From NCBI GenBank assembly GCA_902492895.1, contig CABUNG010000015.1, positions 1 to 55,866 of the forward strand: a stretch of 55,866 bases of DNA. Reading direction: 5' to 3'. The stretch is from an uncultured Oscillospiraceae bacterium (GTDB lineage: Bacteria > Bacillota > Clostridia > Oscillospirales > Acutalibacteraceae). The first letter of the stretch is position 1; each line of letters starts with the position of its first letter. This document shows, piece by piece, positions 8,819 through 17,169 of this stretch. The translations under genes and the position numbers were made by a program. The notes beneath the pieces were generated by a model that was given only the letters and a program-made list of their open reading frames with translations, was not told the origin of the DNA and ran no database searches.

Positions 8819-8847
8819 GCGGACAGGCGGACAGCCTGTCCGCTTTT
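8819..8847 (+). terminator. terminator of Na+/Pi cotransporter gene
   Basis: A 10-bp GC-rich perfect stem (8819-8828 with 8834-8843), a 5-base loop and TTTT, starting 5 bp past the stop codon. Confidence 0.85.
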
Positions 8848-8908
8848 ACTTTGCTAAAAGGAAAACCATCCAATAGTCCGAAAATGGTTTCTTTAGAAAA
8901 GCATAACG

Positions 8909-8949
8909 AAAAGCGTCCATTCTTAAGTCATTAAGAATGGACGCTTTTT
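8909..8949. terminator. bidirectional terminator between convergent genes
   Basis: An 18-bp perfect inverted repeat (8909-8926 with 8931-8948) has a 4-base loop and A/T ends, so it can terminate in both directions. On the minus strand it lies 2 bp past the cysteine desulfurase stop and ends the dnd operon. Confidence 0.85.
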
Positions 8950-8951
8950 AC

Positions 8952-10067
8952 TTAAACCATGGAGCGGATATAGTTTACAAGAGCGCCAAAATCCACTTGG
9001 GTGGTATGATCCCAGGACAATCGGATCGCTTCGTCTATCCGGCTGCGTGGCAAGCCCATCGCGGGGGCGTGGCTGCCGGAGTTGCAGGCCGAACCGTTCG
9101 AAAAGGCATAGTCATCCTTTAACGCCAGAAAACAGCTTTCGGCATCCACGCCGGTAAAGCTTATGTTCACGGTTGACGGAACACAAAAAGCGGGGTCGCC
9201 GTTCCATTCATACTGCAGTCCGGATACCGCTTTTATGAAGGCGTCTTTAATCTTCCGGCACCCGTCCCAATGAGCGGCGCACTCTTTATCGCACAGTTCA
9301 GCCGCTTTGGCAAATCCCGCCGCAAGAGCCACCGGAGTCGTGCCGGCTCGAAAACCGCGTTCCTGGGGACCTCCGTAGATGAGCGGTTTGACAGGGGGAC
9401 GCTGGAAGTCGCGGCCGCGGCGCAGCACGAAAGCGCCGATTCCCTGCGGGCCGCCCAGTTTATGCGCCGAAATGCTCAACATATCGTATTTCGTATGCCG
9501 CAGCTCTTCGTTCAGTTTGCCGAAGCCCTGGGTTGCATCTATGTGAAAATACACCCCCGTGTTGGACAACGCTTCGCCGAGCTCCTGAATGGGCTGGATA
9601 ATCCCGGTTTCACTGTTGACGTGCATGACGGAGACAAGCAGCGTGTGATCCGTCACACGGTTTAGAATGTCTTCGGGATGTATGCGGCCGCTTTTATCCG
9701 GATTCACAAAATCGACGGAACATCCGGATTGCTGCAGACACTTCATGGGTTCCAATACGGATTTGTGTTCGATGGAGGTCGTAATAAAATGATTTTTACC
9801 GGTTTCCCGGGCGTATTGGAGCAAACCCAAAACGGCCATATTGTTGCTTTCGGTCGAACCGCTGGTAAAAAAGAAATCCGTGCTGTCGATGCCTAGGATA
9901 TCCGCCAGGCTTTTTCTGGAAGCCGAGACGATGTCTTTGGCATCGGTTCCGAACCGATGTGTCCGGCTGTCGGCGTTCCCGTAATGCGAACGGTATACCT
10001 CGATCATGCGGTCCAGCACACGAGGATCCAAGGGGGCGGAGGCGTTAAAATCAAGATATACAGGCAT
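8952..10067 (-). CDS. dndA: cysteine desulfurase of the DNA phosphorothioation system
   Basis: A 371-aa fold-type I PLP enzyme, class-II-like NifS/IscS group. The PLP lysine is Lys203 in SAHKLGGP, and the active-site cysteine is Cys328 in NGSACNSGSH. A GSTESNN segment near residue 70 binds the cofactor phosphate. It would take sulfur from L-cysteine as a persulfide and pass it to DndC. The ATG directly abuts the dndE stop, and it is last in the five-gene operon, whereas in the Streptomyces cluster dndA is a separate divergent gene. Without the context it could be read as a general IscS; the operon position makes the DndA role likely. Confidence 0.88.
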   Translation of the reverse strand: MPVYLDFNASAPLDPRVLDRMIEVYRSHYGNADSRTHRFGTDAKDIVSASRKSLADILGIDSTDFFFTSGSTESNNMAVLGLLQYARETGKNHFITTSIEHKSVLEPMKCLQQSGCSVDFVNPDKSGRIHPEDILNRVTDHTLLVSVMHVNSETGIIQPIQELGEALSNTGVYFHIDATQGFGKLNEELRHTKYDMLSISAHKLGGPQGIGAFVLRRGRDFQRPPVKPLIYGGPQERGFRAGTTPVALAAGFAKAAELCDKECAAHWDGCRKIKDAFIKAVSGLQYEWNGDPAFCVPSTVNISFTGVDAESCFLALKDDYAFSNGSACNSGSHAPAMGLPRSRIDEAIRLSWDHTTQVDFGALVNYIRSMV

Positions 10068-10457
10068 TTACGCCTCCCCTTTCGGCAAAGCGGATTTTAA
10101 AAGATCCTGACAATTCTTCAGCATGTCACGCGCGCTATAATGGTTGATCCCCCGATTGAGATGAAGGCGGAAGTATTTGGCAAGTACGTCGGCCGAATCC
10201 CCCAGTCCGTCATGGATACACCGCTGACGAATGACCGCTTCGTATATCTCGGCATATTCACCCGCGAAAGTGGACCAATCCATCTCCACGTTGCTGTCGG
10301 AAAGAGGCTCGACACCGCCGGGGATGGAAGGCTCGGCGAGTGACCAGCATAATGCCCACCGACATAGAATATTCCAATTTTGAATTCCGGTTCTGGATTT
10401 GATGCGTATCAGCCTATCTTTTTCCGGCTGAGAGAGCCGGAATTGCCGGATAATCAT
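10068..10457 (-). CDS. dndE: DNA sulfur modification protein DndE
   Basis: A 129-aa, helical, DndE-family protein. The start at 10457 was chosen because AAGGAGGGGAAGCCG precedes this ATG and the product then begins with the family-typical MIIRQFRLSQPEKDRL; a longer frame reaches 10514. It overlaps the 3' end of dndD by 44 bp. DndE proteins form small oligomers with affinity for nicked DNA and are needed for phosphorothioate insertion together with DndC and DndD. The basic N-terminal helix (EKDRLIRIKSRTG) fits DNA contact. Confidence 0.85.
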   Translation of the reverse strand: MIIRQFRLSQPEKDRLIRIKSRTGIQNWNILCRWALCWSLAEPSIPGGVEPLSDSNVEMDWSTFAGEYAEIYEAVIRQRCIHDGLGDSADVLAKYFRLHLNRGINHYSARDMLKNCQDLLKSALPKGEA

Positions 10458-12387
10458 CGGCTTCCCCTCCTTGTAAATATCCTGGAACAATGGAGGTGCA
10501 TTGCTCATCTTCATGATAAAGCAGGGTATAGTAGTCTGCGACTTTATCCCGGATCAAATCGAGATATTGGCCGTATACTTCCTCATCGGTTGACAGAACA
10601 ATCACCTGGGAGCTGGCGTTTGGCAGGTATTTGGTGATGAAGTTGATTCTGTGTGCAGAATCCAGACGGGCCATAGGGGTATCGATCACAACTGGGGCTT
10701 TGTATCCAGATGTCAGGGCCAGCGCCCAAACGATGGAAATGGCGAACATCTGCTGCTCGCCTGCGGACAGCTGGCTCTTTTGCAGTTCGTTTCCTCTGGA
10801 ATCGATTAAGGTAATATCGAGAGTACGGGGTTCGATGGCGATACGGCTGATCAAGGAGCCCTTTTCAACCAGCCTTTTAAAGCAGCCGGTTACGGCGTCG
10901 GAAAGCTGCGTCAATTTACTGGCCTGTAGCCGAGCCTTGAACTCGGTCAGCACTTCAATCGACATCGCCGCATACTGGATGATGCGCGCATTGTCGTCAT
11001 TCACGTTTTCTTTTTCCGCGATGGCTTTAATCAGCGATATGCGTTTTGCGACGAAATTCTCGCGCTGCTGTCCCAAAGCATGCCGTTGTTCGAGCAGTTT
11101 TTCGTAGGCTGCATCCGCCAGGGCTTTCTCTTTCTCGATCTCCTTCAATGCCTCAAATAACTGAATGGCTATGGTTTTATCGTCGGTATTTCCCAGATGC
11201 GCATCCAGATTGAGCAGTTCGCTTTCCTGCGCTTCAACCGCCGCAATCAGGCTGCCGATCCGCTGTTCGAGCGTTTGGAACACCTGGGTAAACAGATGCT
11301 GAAAGAGGGCCATGCTTGTGGCGGACATATCGGTTCGTTCCGTCGCTGTGCCTGGGGTCGTATAGATCTTGATTTCCTCAAGGATAATATTTTTGACAGC
11401 GAGGCTGACATGAGAATCGAAGTGCCCTTCGTCAATTTTCTGCATGATGCGGTCGCATACAGCGGTGACGATTTCATCGGAACGACGCCGGGCCGCCTCT
11501 TCCTGCGCGTTTTTTTCCCGGTCATAAGCCTGGGAAACCAAAGAGCGGCACAGAAATAACGGAGTGGAAGCTTCGGAAGCGGTTTTAAGGATCTCGGCTT
11601 GTATGGCTTCGACACCGTCCGATATTTTTTTCATTTCCGCCTTAATGGCCTCGCGATTGCGTCCCAGTTCCCCCCCGGAAGACCAGAATTCTTTTTCCTT
11701 GGCATCTCTTTTGGCCGATAGAGTTTCGCACTGTTTCTGAAGGGAATTGGCCTGAACAACCGAATCGGACAGCGCGGAATCGATATCGGCAATTCTTTTT
11801 TCCACTTCTGTGTACTCTTGATTAAGTTCGCTGTTTACAAAGCTGTGTATCGCGGATTCTTTCCTCCGAATAATCTCATCCAAGTGCGTGATCGTTTTTT
11901 CGATCGCCGTGACGCCGATGGCGGATTTTATGGAACTCTTTATTTGTTCAAAAGAGGTGTCGTCCGCAAGCTGCGTGATTTTTTCATTGTTGAAAAAGAA
12001 AAAACGGGCGATTCCAAACGGCAGGATTTCTTCGACGTAATAATTCCAGTTTTCTGCCAGATATTTATCCGGCATCCCATTTTTTTCGACAGTGAGCTGC
12101 CGATCCAATTTGTTCCCGTTCCATCCCCAGCTGCGTTTAATACGCAGATTCGTGCCGTCATCGAGAGTAAGCGATATGCGGATATAAGTCGTATTGTCCG
12201 TGGCGTTTTTATGGATATGTTCCGCGAGAAAACGATCATAAGAACGGGCTTTTTCCTGGATGTATTTCAGTGCCTGCCGGTCGTAAAGCGCGATTAAAAT
12301 GGCATCGTGCAGGGTGGTTTTGCCGCGGCCGTTCAGGCCACCGACCAGCGTGATATTCTTCTCTCCGGCTTTGTCGCGGAGCTCCAT
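10414..12387 (-). CDS. dndD: DNA sulfur modification protein DndD, SMC/Rad50-like ATPase
   Basis: At least 657 aa. Walker A is GLNGRGKTT (residues 17-25), the ABC signature is QLSAGEQQMF, and Walker B is VVIDTPMARLD close to the C-terminus. The middle (about 150-470) is rich in heptad-like Glu/Lys/Leu, a coiled-coil arm as in Rad50-type ATPases. The role is ATP-dependent remodelling or nicking of DNA during phosphorothioation. Oddity: ATG 12387 is the first canonical start, but the frame stays open for 21 more codons (to 12450) and encodes the family's expected first strand, IELHNYGIYKG. Those codons hold no ATG, GTG or TTG. An ACG at 12444, 6 nt after GAGGTGA, is a possible rare start. Overlaps dndE by 44 bp. 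Confidence 0.9.
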   Translation of the reverse strand: MELRDKAGEKNITLVGGLNGRGKTTLHDAILIALYDRQALKYIQEKARSYDRFLAEHIHKNATDNTTYIRISLTLDDGTNLRIKRSWGWNGNKLDRQLTVEKNGMPDKYLAENWNYYVEEILPFGIARFFFFNNEKITQLADDTSFEQIKSSIKSAIGVTAIEKTITHLDEIIRRKESAIHSFVNSELNQEYTEVEKRIADIDSALSDSVVQANSLQKQCETLSAKRDAKEKEFWSSGGELGRNREAIKAEMKKISDGVEAIQAEILKTASEASTPLFLCRSLVSQAYDREKNAQEEAARRRSDEIVTAVCDRIMQKIDEGHFDSHVSLAVKNIILEEIKIYTTPGTATERTDMSATSMALFQHLFTQVFQTLEQRIGSLIAAVEAQESELLNLDAHLGNTDDKTIAIQLFEALKEIEKEKALADAAYEKLLEQRHALGQQRENFVAKRISLIKAIAEKENVNDDNARIIQYAAMSIEVLTEFKARLQASKLTQLSDAVTGCFKRLVEKGSLISRIAIEPRTLDITLIDSRGNELQKSQLSAGEQQMFAISIVWALALTSGYKAPVVIDTPMARLDSAHRINFITKYLPNASSQVIVLSTDEEVYGQYLDLIRDKVADYYTLLYHEDEQCTSIVPGYLQGGEADDYPAIPALSAGKR

Positions 12388-12455
12388 TTTATGGGTACCT
12401 TTATAGATTCCGTAATTGTGCAGTTCAATTTCGGTAAAATACGTGACGGTTCACC

Positions 12456-13922
12456 TCATTCTACTAAATCATACAGGCTGAGTTCTTCCGGAGCCGGGTC
12501 TGTTTTAGCGTTGCGGGCTCTGTTCATTTCTTCTGCATCTTCTTCATCGCGGAAAAACGATTTTGTGATGGCCCGTTCAAGATTCACCAACACGTTGCGG
12601 TTGTTTGAGATGGCCGAAGATTTGGCTTCCGTATCCAGCAAGGCATGCTGCAGTTCCGGCATGAGCCGTTCTTTCGGAAAAAGCTCAGAACAAACGCGAT
12701 TCAACAGATCCGATTCCGGCTTGGCAAAATATTTATTTTTGCTGATCACGCCGTCGTCGTATGGTTTTCCGGTGACTTCCTCGTAAATCCTTGGCAATGC
12801 GTCATCGAACTCGTGCTTTTCATCCAGCCAGATTTTCCGTATCGCACGCAGTTCGTCCTGCGTAATCAGCGGGATTTCCCGTATCGTTTCGGGCCCGATT
12901 TTATGGATGAGTTTTTCAACCTCCAACAGGCGCCGCAAGAAGTATTCCCGAATCTCTTTGATATACGGTCCGTGTACCAGCTGCCCATTGCGATAGGTTA
13001 ATTTCCCGTCCATGCGGCGGAAATCCCGCCTGTCTCTATCCGCTTTCACATCGCCGTACGCGGCAATGTCGTTGCGAAATTCCAGCATGGGCAGCATCCA
13101 GGCTTTTTCTTCGTCGTTTTTAATCATGGCGGTCATGGACTTGTCTTCGGTTACCAACGTACATACCCAGCAGCCAAACCGGCTGTTTCCGCAGCTGGGT
13201 GTAGACGTGTCGATGACCAGCGGACATTCGCCGTCTGCAGAGGCGCCGCTGTACATGGCCAGCAAATCCTTGTTGGAGTGTCCCCAGGGATTCTTATACT
13301 GCACAAGGTATTGCCAAACGTTGTCACTCGTCCAGTCCTCTATAGGGGAAAAGACGTAGGAATTCGGAAAGGAACCGTTCGGACTGAGATGGGCCCGATA
13401 CCGTTTTCTTTCGTAGTCTTCCATAACCATTTTCCGGGAGGCGCTTTCGGATTTACGTGTACCAAGAACCAATATGGCTTCGCTTTCCGCGTCCAATATG
13501 CTTTTGATAAAGCGATTGGAAGGTTCGATTTTCAAACGATCGGTGCACCATCTGAAATTACGCCGTGGATAGGGATAACCCCGGCCGATTAAATTCACCC
13601 AAAAAGAATTCGAGGTGATTGGCGTCAGCGGGTGGGTGATAATGGGCAGCCCCTTGGCGGCCTGTTCCATTTTTTTGAGCGATTCCTTCGCCCAAAGGGC
13701 CACCACCGGAGATTCGACGAGGGTATCGGTGCTGATCACATGCACCTTTTTTTGCAGCTTGTCCGGGGGGAGCTGAGAAAGCGCCGTCCAGACCAGCTGT
13801 ACGACGGCTGTGGAGTCTTTGCCCCCGCTGTATCCGCATATCCAGGGAATCTTATCCTGTAAATACAAGTCCTTGATGATTTCAATGACGTCCTCGATAT
13901 CGGCTTTTGATAAACTAACCAT
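12456..13922 (-). CDS. dndC: DNA sulfur modification protein DndC, PAPS-reductase-like
   Basis: A 488-aa protein with the PP-loop SGGKDS at residues 32-37, which binds ATP and adenylates the DNA backbone, and conserved cysteines in SCGNSRFGCWVC (around residue 250) that fit a [4Fe-4S] site. DndC receives sulfur from the cysteine desulfurase. ATG 13922 was chosen because AGGTGA stands 5 bp upstream; GTG 13931 in the same frame is the alternative and directly follows the dndB stop. Domain order and length match the family. Confidence 0.93.
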   Translation of the reverse strand: MVSLSKADIEDVIEIIKDLYLQDKIPWICGYSGGKDSTAVVQLVWTALSQLPPDKLQKKVHVISTDTLVESPVVALWAKESLKKMEQAAKGLPIITHPLTPITSNSFWVNLIGRGYPYPRRNFRWCTDRLKIEPSNRFIKSILDAESEAILVLGTRKSESASRKMVMEDYERKRYRAHLSPNGSFPNSYVFSPIEDWTSDNVWQYLVQYKNPWGHSNKDLLAMYSGASADGECPLVIDTSTPSCGNSRFGCWVCTLVTEDKSMTAMIKNDEEKAWMLPMLEFRNDIAAYGDVKADRDRRDFRRMDGKLTYRNGQLVHGPYIKEIREYFLRRLLEVEKLIHKIGPETIREIPLITQDELRAIRKIWLDEKHEFDDALPRIYEEVTGKPYDDGVISKNKYFAKPESDLLNRVCSELFPKERLMPELQHALLDTEAKSSAISNNRNVLVNLERAITKSFFRDEEDAEEMNRARNAKTDPAPEELSLYDLVE

Positions 13923-13931
13923 GTTTTTCAC

Positions 13932-14954
13932 CTAGTTATTCATGAGTAAATTGGCGATATAGTGAGACATCGCCTGCTGATTCGCCCGATTGGCGGCGAC
14001 GCGGCCGTTTGCAAAGATGAGCCCTTCCCAGATGGGATTGTCTTTTTTCCAGTTGATCTCGTCCAGACCGGTAAGCGCCGGTTTCCAGCCGTTTCGGTTC
14101 TTTTTGAATAAGGCGTTTCCCGCATACCCAATAGCGGTCAGCGTAATCCCAAGCGAACAAATATACTCTTTCCGTACATCCGAGGATTTCATCCGGCCTT
14201 CCTTGACGGCGACCCATTCTTCCATATGCCGTGCGGCCGATTCCCAAAATTCGACGGCAAACTCGATTTTTTCCTGCGCATCCATTTCCAGATCGTCGAG
14301 CAGCTGTTCGGTACTGGTGCAGATCGCACTTAAAGTAAATAAAGCTTTGGATCGATTGGAAATGGCCGTCTTCTCTTTTTCGATCAGCCCGCGAAACACA
14401 TATACCCGTTCCGATACTTCTTTTGCAATAATGGAAGATTCTTCGCGGGAGTTAAACAGGATGTTGATGGACCGCGTCGGTCTTATAGCATAGCGGTTCA
14501 AATCGGAGAACATCTGTTGAGAGTGCCGCAATCCTTGGTCATGATAGAATACGACCGAAATATGTTCGTTTTTTAACGCGGGTTTTTTCTTAATCGCTTC
14601 GGAGATGGCGGCTCGGCGGTGCTGTCCGTCGTTGATGAGGAACTGCGCATTCATGGATATTTTAATATGGCCAATCATGGGTTCCTGATCGGAAATTGAT
14701 GAGAACGCCATGTCGCCGTCCACCGATACGGTCAGAGAAGAAAAAACATAGCTATCCGGGTTTTCCAAAATATAATCACGGATTTCAGGAACGCGCGCTT
14801 TATTGAGTATACGCTGGGCGCGGATTTCCGGCGGAAGTTCGTCGTCTGAAAACTGGAAAATCCGCGGAATAATTTCAAGCGGCACCATCGAAATAAAGTA
14901 TTCATGATTCGCCTGAAAGCCTTTAACGGCCGGAAAAATAAAAGCCGCTTCCAT
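13932..14954 (-). CDS. dndB: DndB, DGQHR-domain protein, regulator of DNA phosphorothioation
   Basis: A 340-aa protein carrying the DGQHR motif at residues 109-113 (INDGQHRRAA), diagnostic of the DndB/DGQHR family. DndB homologues have been described as negative regulators of dnd expression that also influence which sites are modified. The start at 14954 was chosen because AAAAGGA stands 8 bp upstream; the frame extends 15 codons further into the promoter region. It is the first gene of the operon and sits right behind a near-consensus promoter bracketed by a direct repeat, a sensible target for autorepression. Confidence 0.9.
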   Translation of the reverse strand: MEAAFIFPAVKGFQANHEYFISMVPLEIIPRIFQFSDDELPPEIRAQRILNKARVPEIRDYILENPDSYVFSSLTVSVDGDMAFSSISDQEPMIGHIKISMNAQFLINDGQHRRAAISEAIKKKPALKNEHISVVFYHDQGLRHSQQMFSDLNRYAIRPTRSINILFNSREESSIIAKEVSERVYVFRGLIEKEKTAISNRSKALFTLSAICTSTEQLLDDLEMDAQEKIEFAVEFWESAARHMEEWVAVKEGRMKSSDVRKEYICSLGITLTAIGYAGNALFKKNRNGWKPALTGLDEINWKKDNPIWEGLIFANGRVAANRANQQAMSHYIANLLMNN

Positions 14955-14987
14955 GACATACATCCTTTTTAATAAAAGTTTGAGCTT

Positions 14988-15031
14988 ATTATATATCACG
15001 CCGGAAGTCTTGTCAATCTATTTGGAAGTCT
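14988..15031 (-). promoter_or_regulatory. dnd operon promoter with flanking direct repeat (candidate operator)
   Basis: On the minus strand a perfect TTGACA (15011-15016) and a perfect TATAAT (14988-14993) are 17 bp apart. The 8-mer GGAAGTCT (plus-strand reading) occurs at 15003-15010 and 15024-15031, starting 21 bp apart, on either side of the -35. Such a strong promoter usually needs control, and the repeat is a candidate binding site for DndB or another repressor. Confidence 0.75.
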
Positions 15032-15197
15032 ATTTTTCTTCGATTTTGCATTGATTCCGGATGGGATTAGGAAGGAACCAGCTATTAGGCACTTATATAT
15101 ACCTTGGACCCGACTGGAACTGCGGCATGTATCATGCGGGCTTTGCTAAGACAGCTGCGGCAAAGTTTCCGGCCCTTCCGCTGCCCTCTTGTTCGTA

Positions 15198-15254
15198 CCA
15201 AAAAAGCCAGGGGATCGGTTGTCTGAAAGACACCCGATCCCCTGGCTTTTTTGG
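15198..15254 (-). terminator. long bidirectional terminator hairpin
   Basis: Perfect 21-bp arms (15198-15218 and 15234-15254) with A6 on one side and T6 on the other; TGTC/GACA within the loop can extend the stem. On the minus strand it lies 34 bp beyond the stop of the frame at 15288-15524, as expected for that gene's former terminator. Confidence 0.8.
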
Positions 15255-15287
15255 GAGAGCGGTTTGGCCCTTGATTGAACAATCGGT

Positions 15288-15524
15288 TCAAGACGATTCC
15301 CTGGTCATATATTGCCAGAAAGACCCAATGTGATGCATGGCACCGCCCATGTTTTGATACGGTCCCGCATCGATAAGCTGGCGAAGTTTTTGACAGTTGT
15401 CCAAAGTCTGTTCCATACTGGAATAATAATAGGTGGTGCTGGCCGGGGAGTCTCTTACTTGATCAATACGTAGAAAAGGTCCATATCCTGGATGTGCGTA
15501 TAGCGGAGAGCGTGCTATTATGGC
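15288..15524 (-). pseudogene. remnant of an unidentified protein gene (C-terminal part)
   Basis: A 78-codon minus-strand frame with protein-like composition: RIDQVRDSP, then YYYSSMEQTLDNCQKL and GGAMHHIGSFWQYM before the stop at 15288-15290. It opens directly after a TAG and has no ATG, GTG or TTG until an internal Met about 40 codons in, so it lacks a usable start. A perfect terminator hairpin follows at the right distance. I read it as the C-terminal piece of a gene whose 5' part was deleted or mutated. The family was not recognised. Confidence 0.35.
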
Positions 15525-15996
15525 CTATACCGACAGCGGTGTGGTGCGGTATGGAGGGCCCTGACCGGGAACTGGCGCATTGCAGAAATAAGACGGCACA
15601 CGGATTGTCGTCGCCGGTTTTGGACGACCTCTACGTGACCTCCCGATGCGATCGCACCTGAATCCGGACATTCTGCGCTTTTTTGATGTTTTTGTACGAC
15701 TTTGCAGGGTGCCCCCATGCAGTATTCCCGTGGGTTGAGAAATAGCGTCTCCGGCAGGCCGATCCCGCCCAAAACGGCATGAACACAGGATTTGCGCCGT
15801 TTGTCCGGAAACCAATATCCGGCCGAAGCCGGGACGGAAGACGGTTTTTAAGCTCAGATGTGAAAAGGCACATATAAAGTATATTTTCTGCAAGATAAAG
15901 TATACAATTTATATCGTTTGCCAGAGGAAAGGCCGTTATAATGAATGAAAGTACATAATAAGAAAAGCGAAAGGAGTGAATTTCTGGTATAACCGC

Positions 15997-16872
15997 CTAT
16001 GCATTTCGGGCCCGTTCCTGTTTATTGATGTTGCGGTATTGCCGCGGAGAGAAGCCGGTTTCTTTTTTGAAGGTATAGGAAAAGTAATGCTCATCGGAAA
16101 AGGACAGATGCAGAGCGATGGCTGAAATCGACAGATCGGTATTGGTGAGCATGGTGCATGCCAGATTGGTGCGCTGCTGGATGATATATTGATGAGGGGA
16201 TATCCCATATTCCTTTGTAAAAATCCGGTTCAAGTGGGTATGGCTGATAAAAAACTCCTTTTCGATCTTGTCCAACGTGAGGGGTTCGCAGATATGGTCG
16301 TCGATATATTTCAAGATTTTCTCCGGCATATATTGGCCTTGTTTATTTTTTTCTTCATGCATCTCTTTGTTAACATCGGATAGGAGGCTCAGCAGAAGCG
16401 CGGCGCAGGCCGTTTCCCGTTCATGCAGGTACAGGGACGGGTCGGTCAGCGTTTGATGGATGGAACGCAGGTAAGATTCGGCTTTCGGGAAATGGAAAAT
16501 AATGAAGGCCAAATCCAGATGCAGACCCTGGCATAAGCTGCGATTCAGCTTGCCGTTGCAGTTGACCCAGATTTTGTGATAGGGATCATGAGGATCGGCG
16601 TAGTATTCACAATGCTTATGATCGCTGATCATGCAGAAATCCCCGGCTTTGATCGGATACTCAATGCCATCGATGTTGAGGAATCCTTTTCCGCTCAAAA
16701 TATACTCGTACACGTAAGCATCGGACGGCCAGACGGATATGTGATATTTTTTATGAGGAAAGGTTTCGCCTGCCAGTTCTACATAAAAGGGCGTATCTGT
16801 GCGGGGCGCTCTTTTATATATGAAACGCTCGCTGCCGTAAAAGTTTTTAGCACGGTTGACATTATCCGCCAC
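15997..16872 (-). CDS. AraC family transcriptional regulator
   Basis: A 291-aa regulator. The N-terminal half resembles a cupin sensor domain (ISVWPSDAYVYEYILSGKG, IKAGDFCMI). The C-terminal ~100 residues form the double helix-turn-helix, including EKEFFISHTHLNRIFTKEYG and a second helix pair ending FSDEHYFSYTFKKETGFSPRQYR. GTG 16872 was chosen because TTTGGAGG stands 8 bp upstream; the longer frame starts at TTG 16887. It is divergent from the large glycan-use gene run beginning at 17170, and a 21-bp-spaced direct repeat lies between them. It probably senses a sugar and activates that run. Confidence 0.92.
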   Translation of the reverse strand: MADNVNRAKNFYGSERFIYKRAPRTDTPFYVELAGETFPHKKYHISVWPSDAYVYEYILSGKGFLNIDGIEYPIKAGDFCMISDHKHCEYYADPHDPYHKIWVNCNGKLNRSLCQGLHLDLAFIIFHFPKAESYLRSIHQTLTDPSLYLHERETACAALLLSLLSDVNKEMHEEKNKQGQYMPEKILKYIDDHICEPLTLDKIEKEFFISHTHLNRIFTKEYGISPHQYIIQQRTNLACTMLTNTDLSISAIALHLSFSDEHYFSYTFKKETGFSPRQYRNINKQERARNA

Positions 16873-16895
16873 AGCAGTAACCTCCAAATTTTACA

Positions 16896-16960
16896 TGGTA
16901 CGAATTCTAACTTTTGTGGTACGATTTTACATTGTTTTGCTATTCGTGTCAAGTTATAAT
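16896..16960 (+). promoter_or_regulatory. candidate AraC-type operator and promoter for the glycan-use gene run
   Basis: The 8-mer TGGTACGA occurs at 16896-16903 and 16917-16924, starting 21 bp apart in the same direction, the classical spacing of AraC-family half-sites. Just downstream, TTGTTT (16932-16937) and a perfect TATAAT (16955-16960) are 17 bp apart. The second half-site ends 7 bp before the -35, a typical activator position. A TTTTACAT sequence also recurs around both half-sites. The untranslated leader to the first gene would be about 200 nt. Confidence 0.6.
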
Positions 16961-17169
16961 ACAATTGAACCAAAAACTGGACGTTTTTGCGACAAATGTG
17001 ACAATGCAACGGTTGGATTATTCTGGAAAAAATCAGCGGCTCTTGATCTTTTGAGAATGATGGTATATTTTCTAAAACCCATATTTAAGATGGTGTGCAT
17101 GTCCGGAAAGGCGCCTGTGAACGGGTGCGGTAAAGTATGAAACTGTTGAATTTGAGAGGAGAAACAGGC

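Larger units (their letters stand above)
15032..15996. other. gene-poor region between dnd promoter and araC-type gene
   Basis: About 965 bp without a complete gene. It holds a long A/T-flanked hairpin (15198-15254) and, to its right on the minus strand, a protein-like frame without a start codon (15288-15524). Farther right, 15525-15890 has only short frames with no recognisable family. At 15937-15942 there is a TATAAT, and near 15970 an AAAGGAG, both pointing into the 3' end of the AraC gene with no gene behind them. The picture suits decayed DNA at the edge of a dnd island. Confidence 0.5.

Noticed and set aside
15061..15333. 90-codon plus-strand frame through the long hairpin
   Set aside because: It runs through a terminator-like palindrome and lacks a ribosome site and family features.
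15937..15996. TATAAT and AAAGGAG on the plus strand pointing into the 3' end of the AraC gene
   Set aside because: No coding frame follows except antisense of the AraC gene, so I treat it as chance or a relic.
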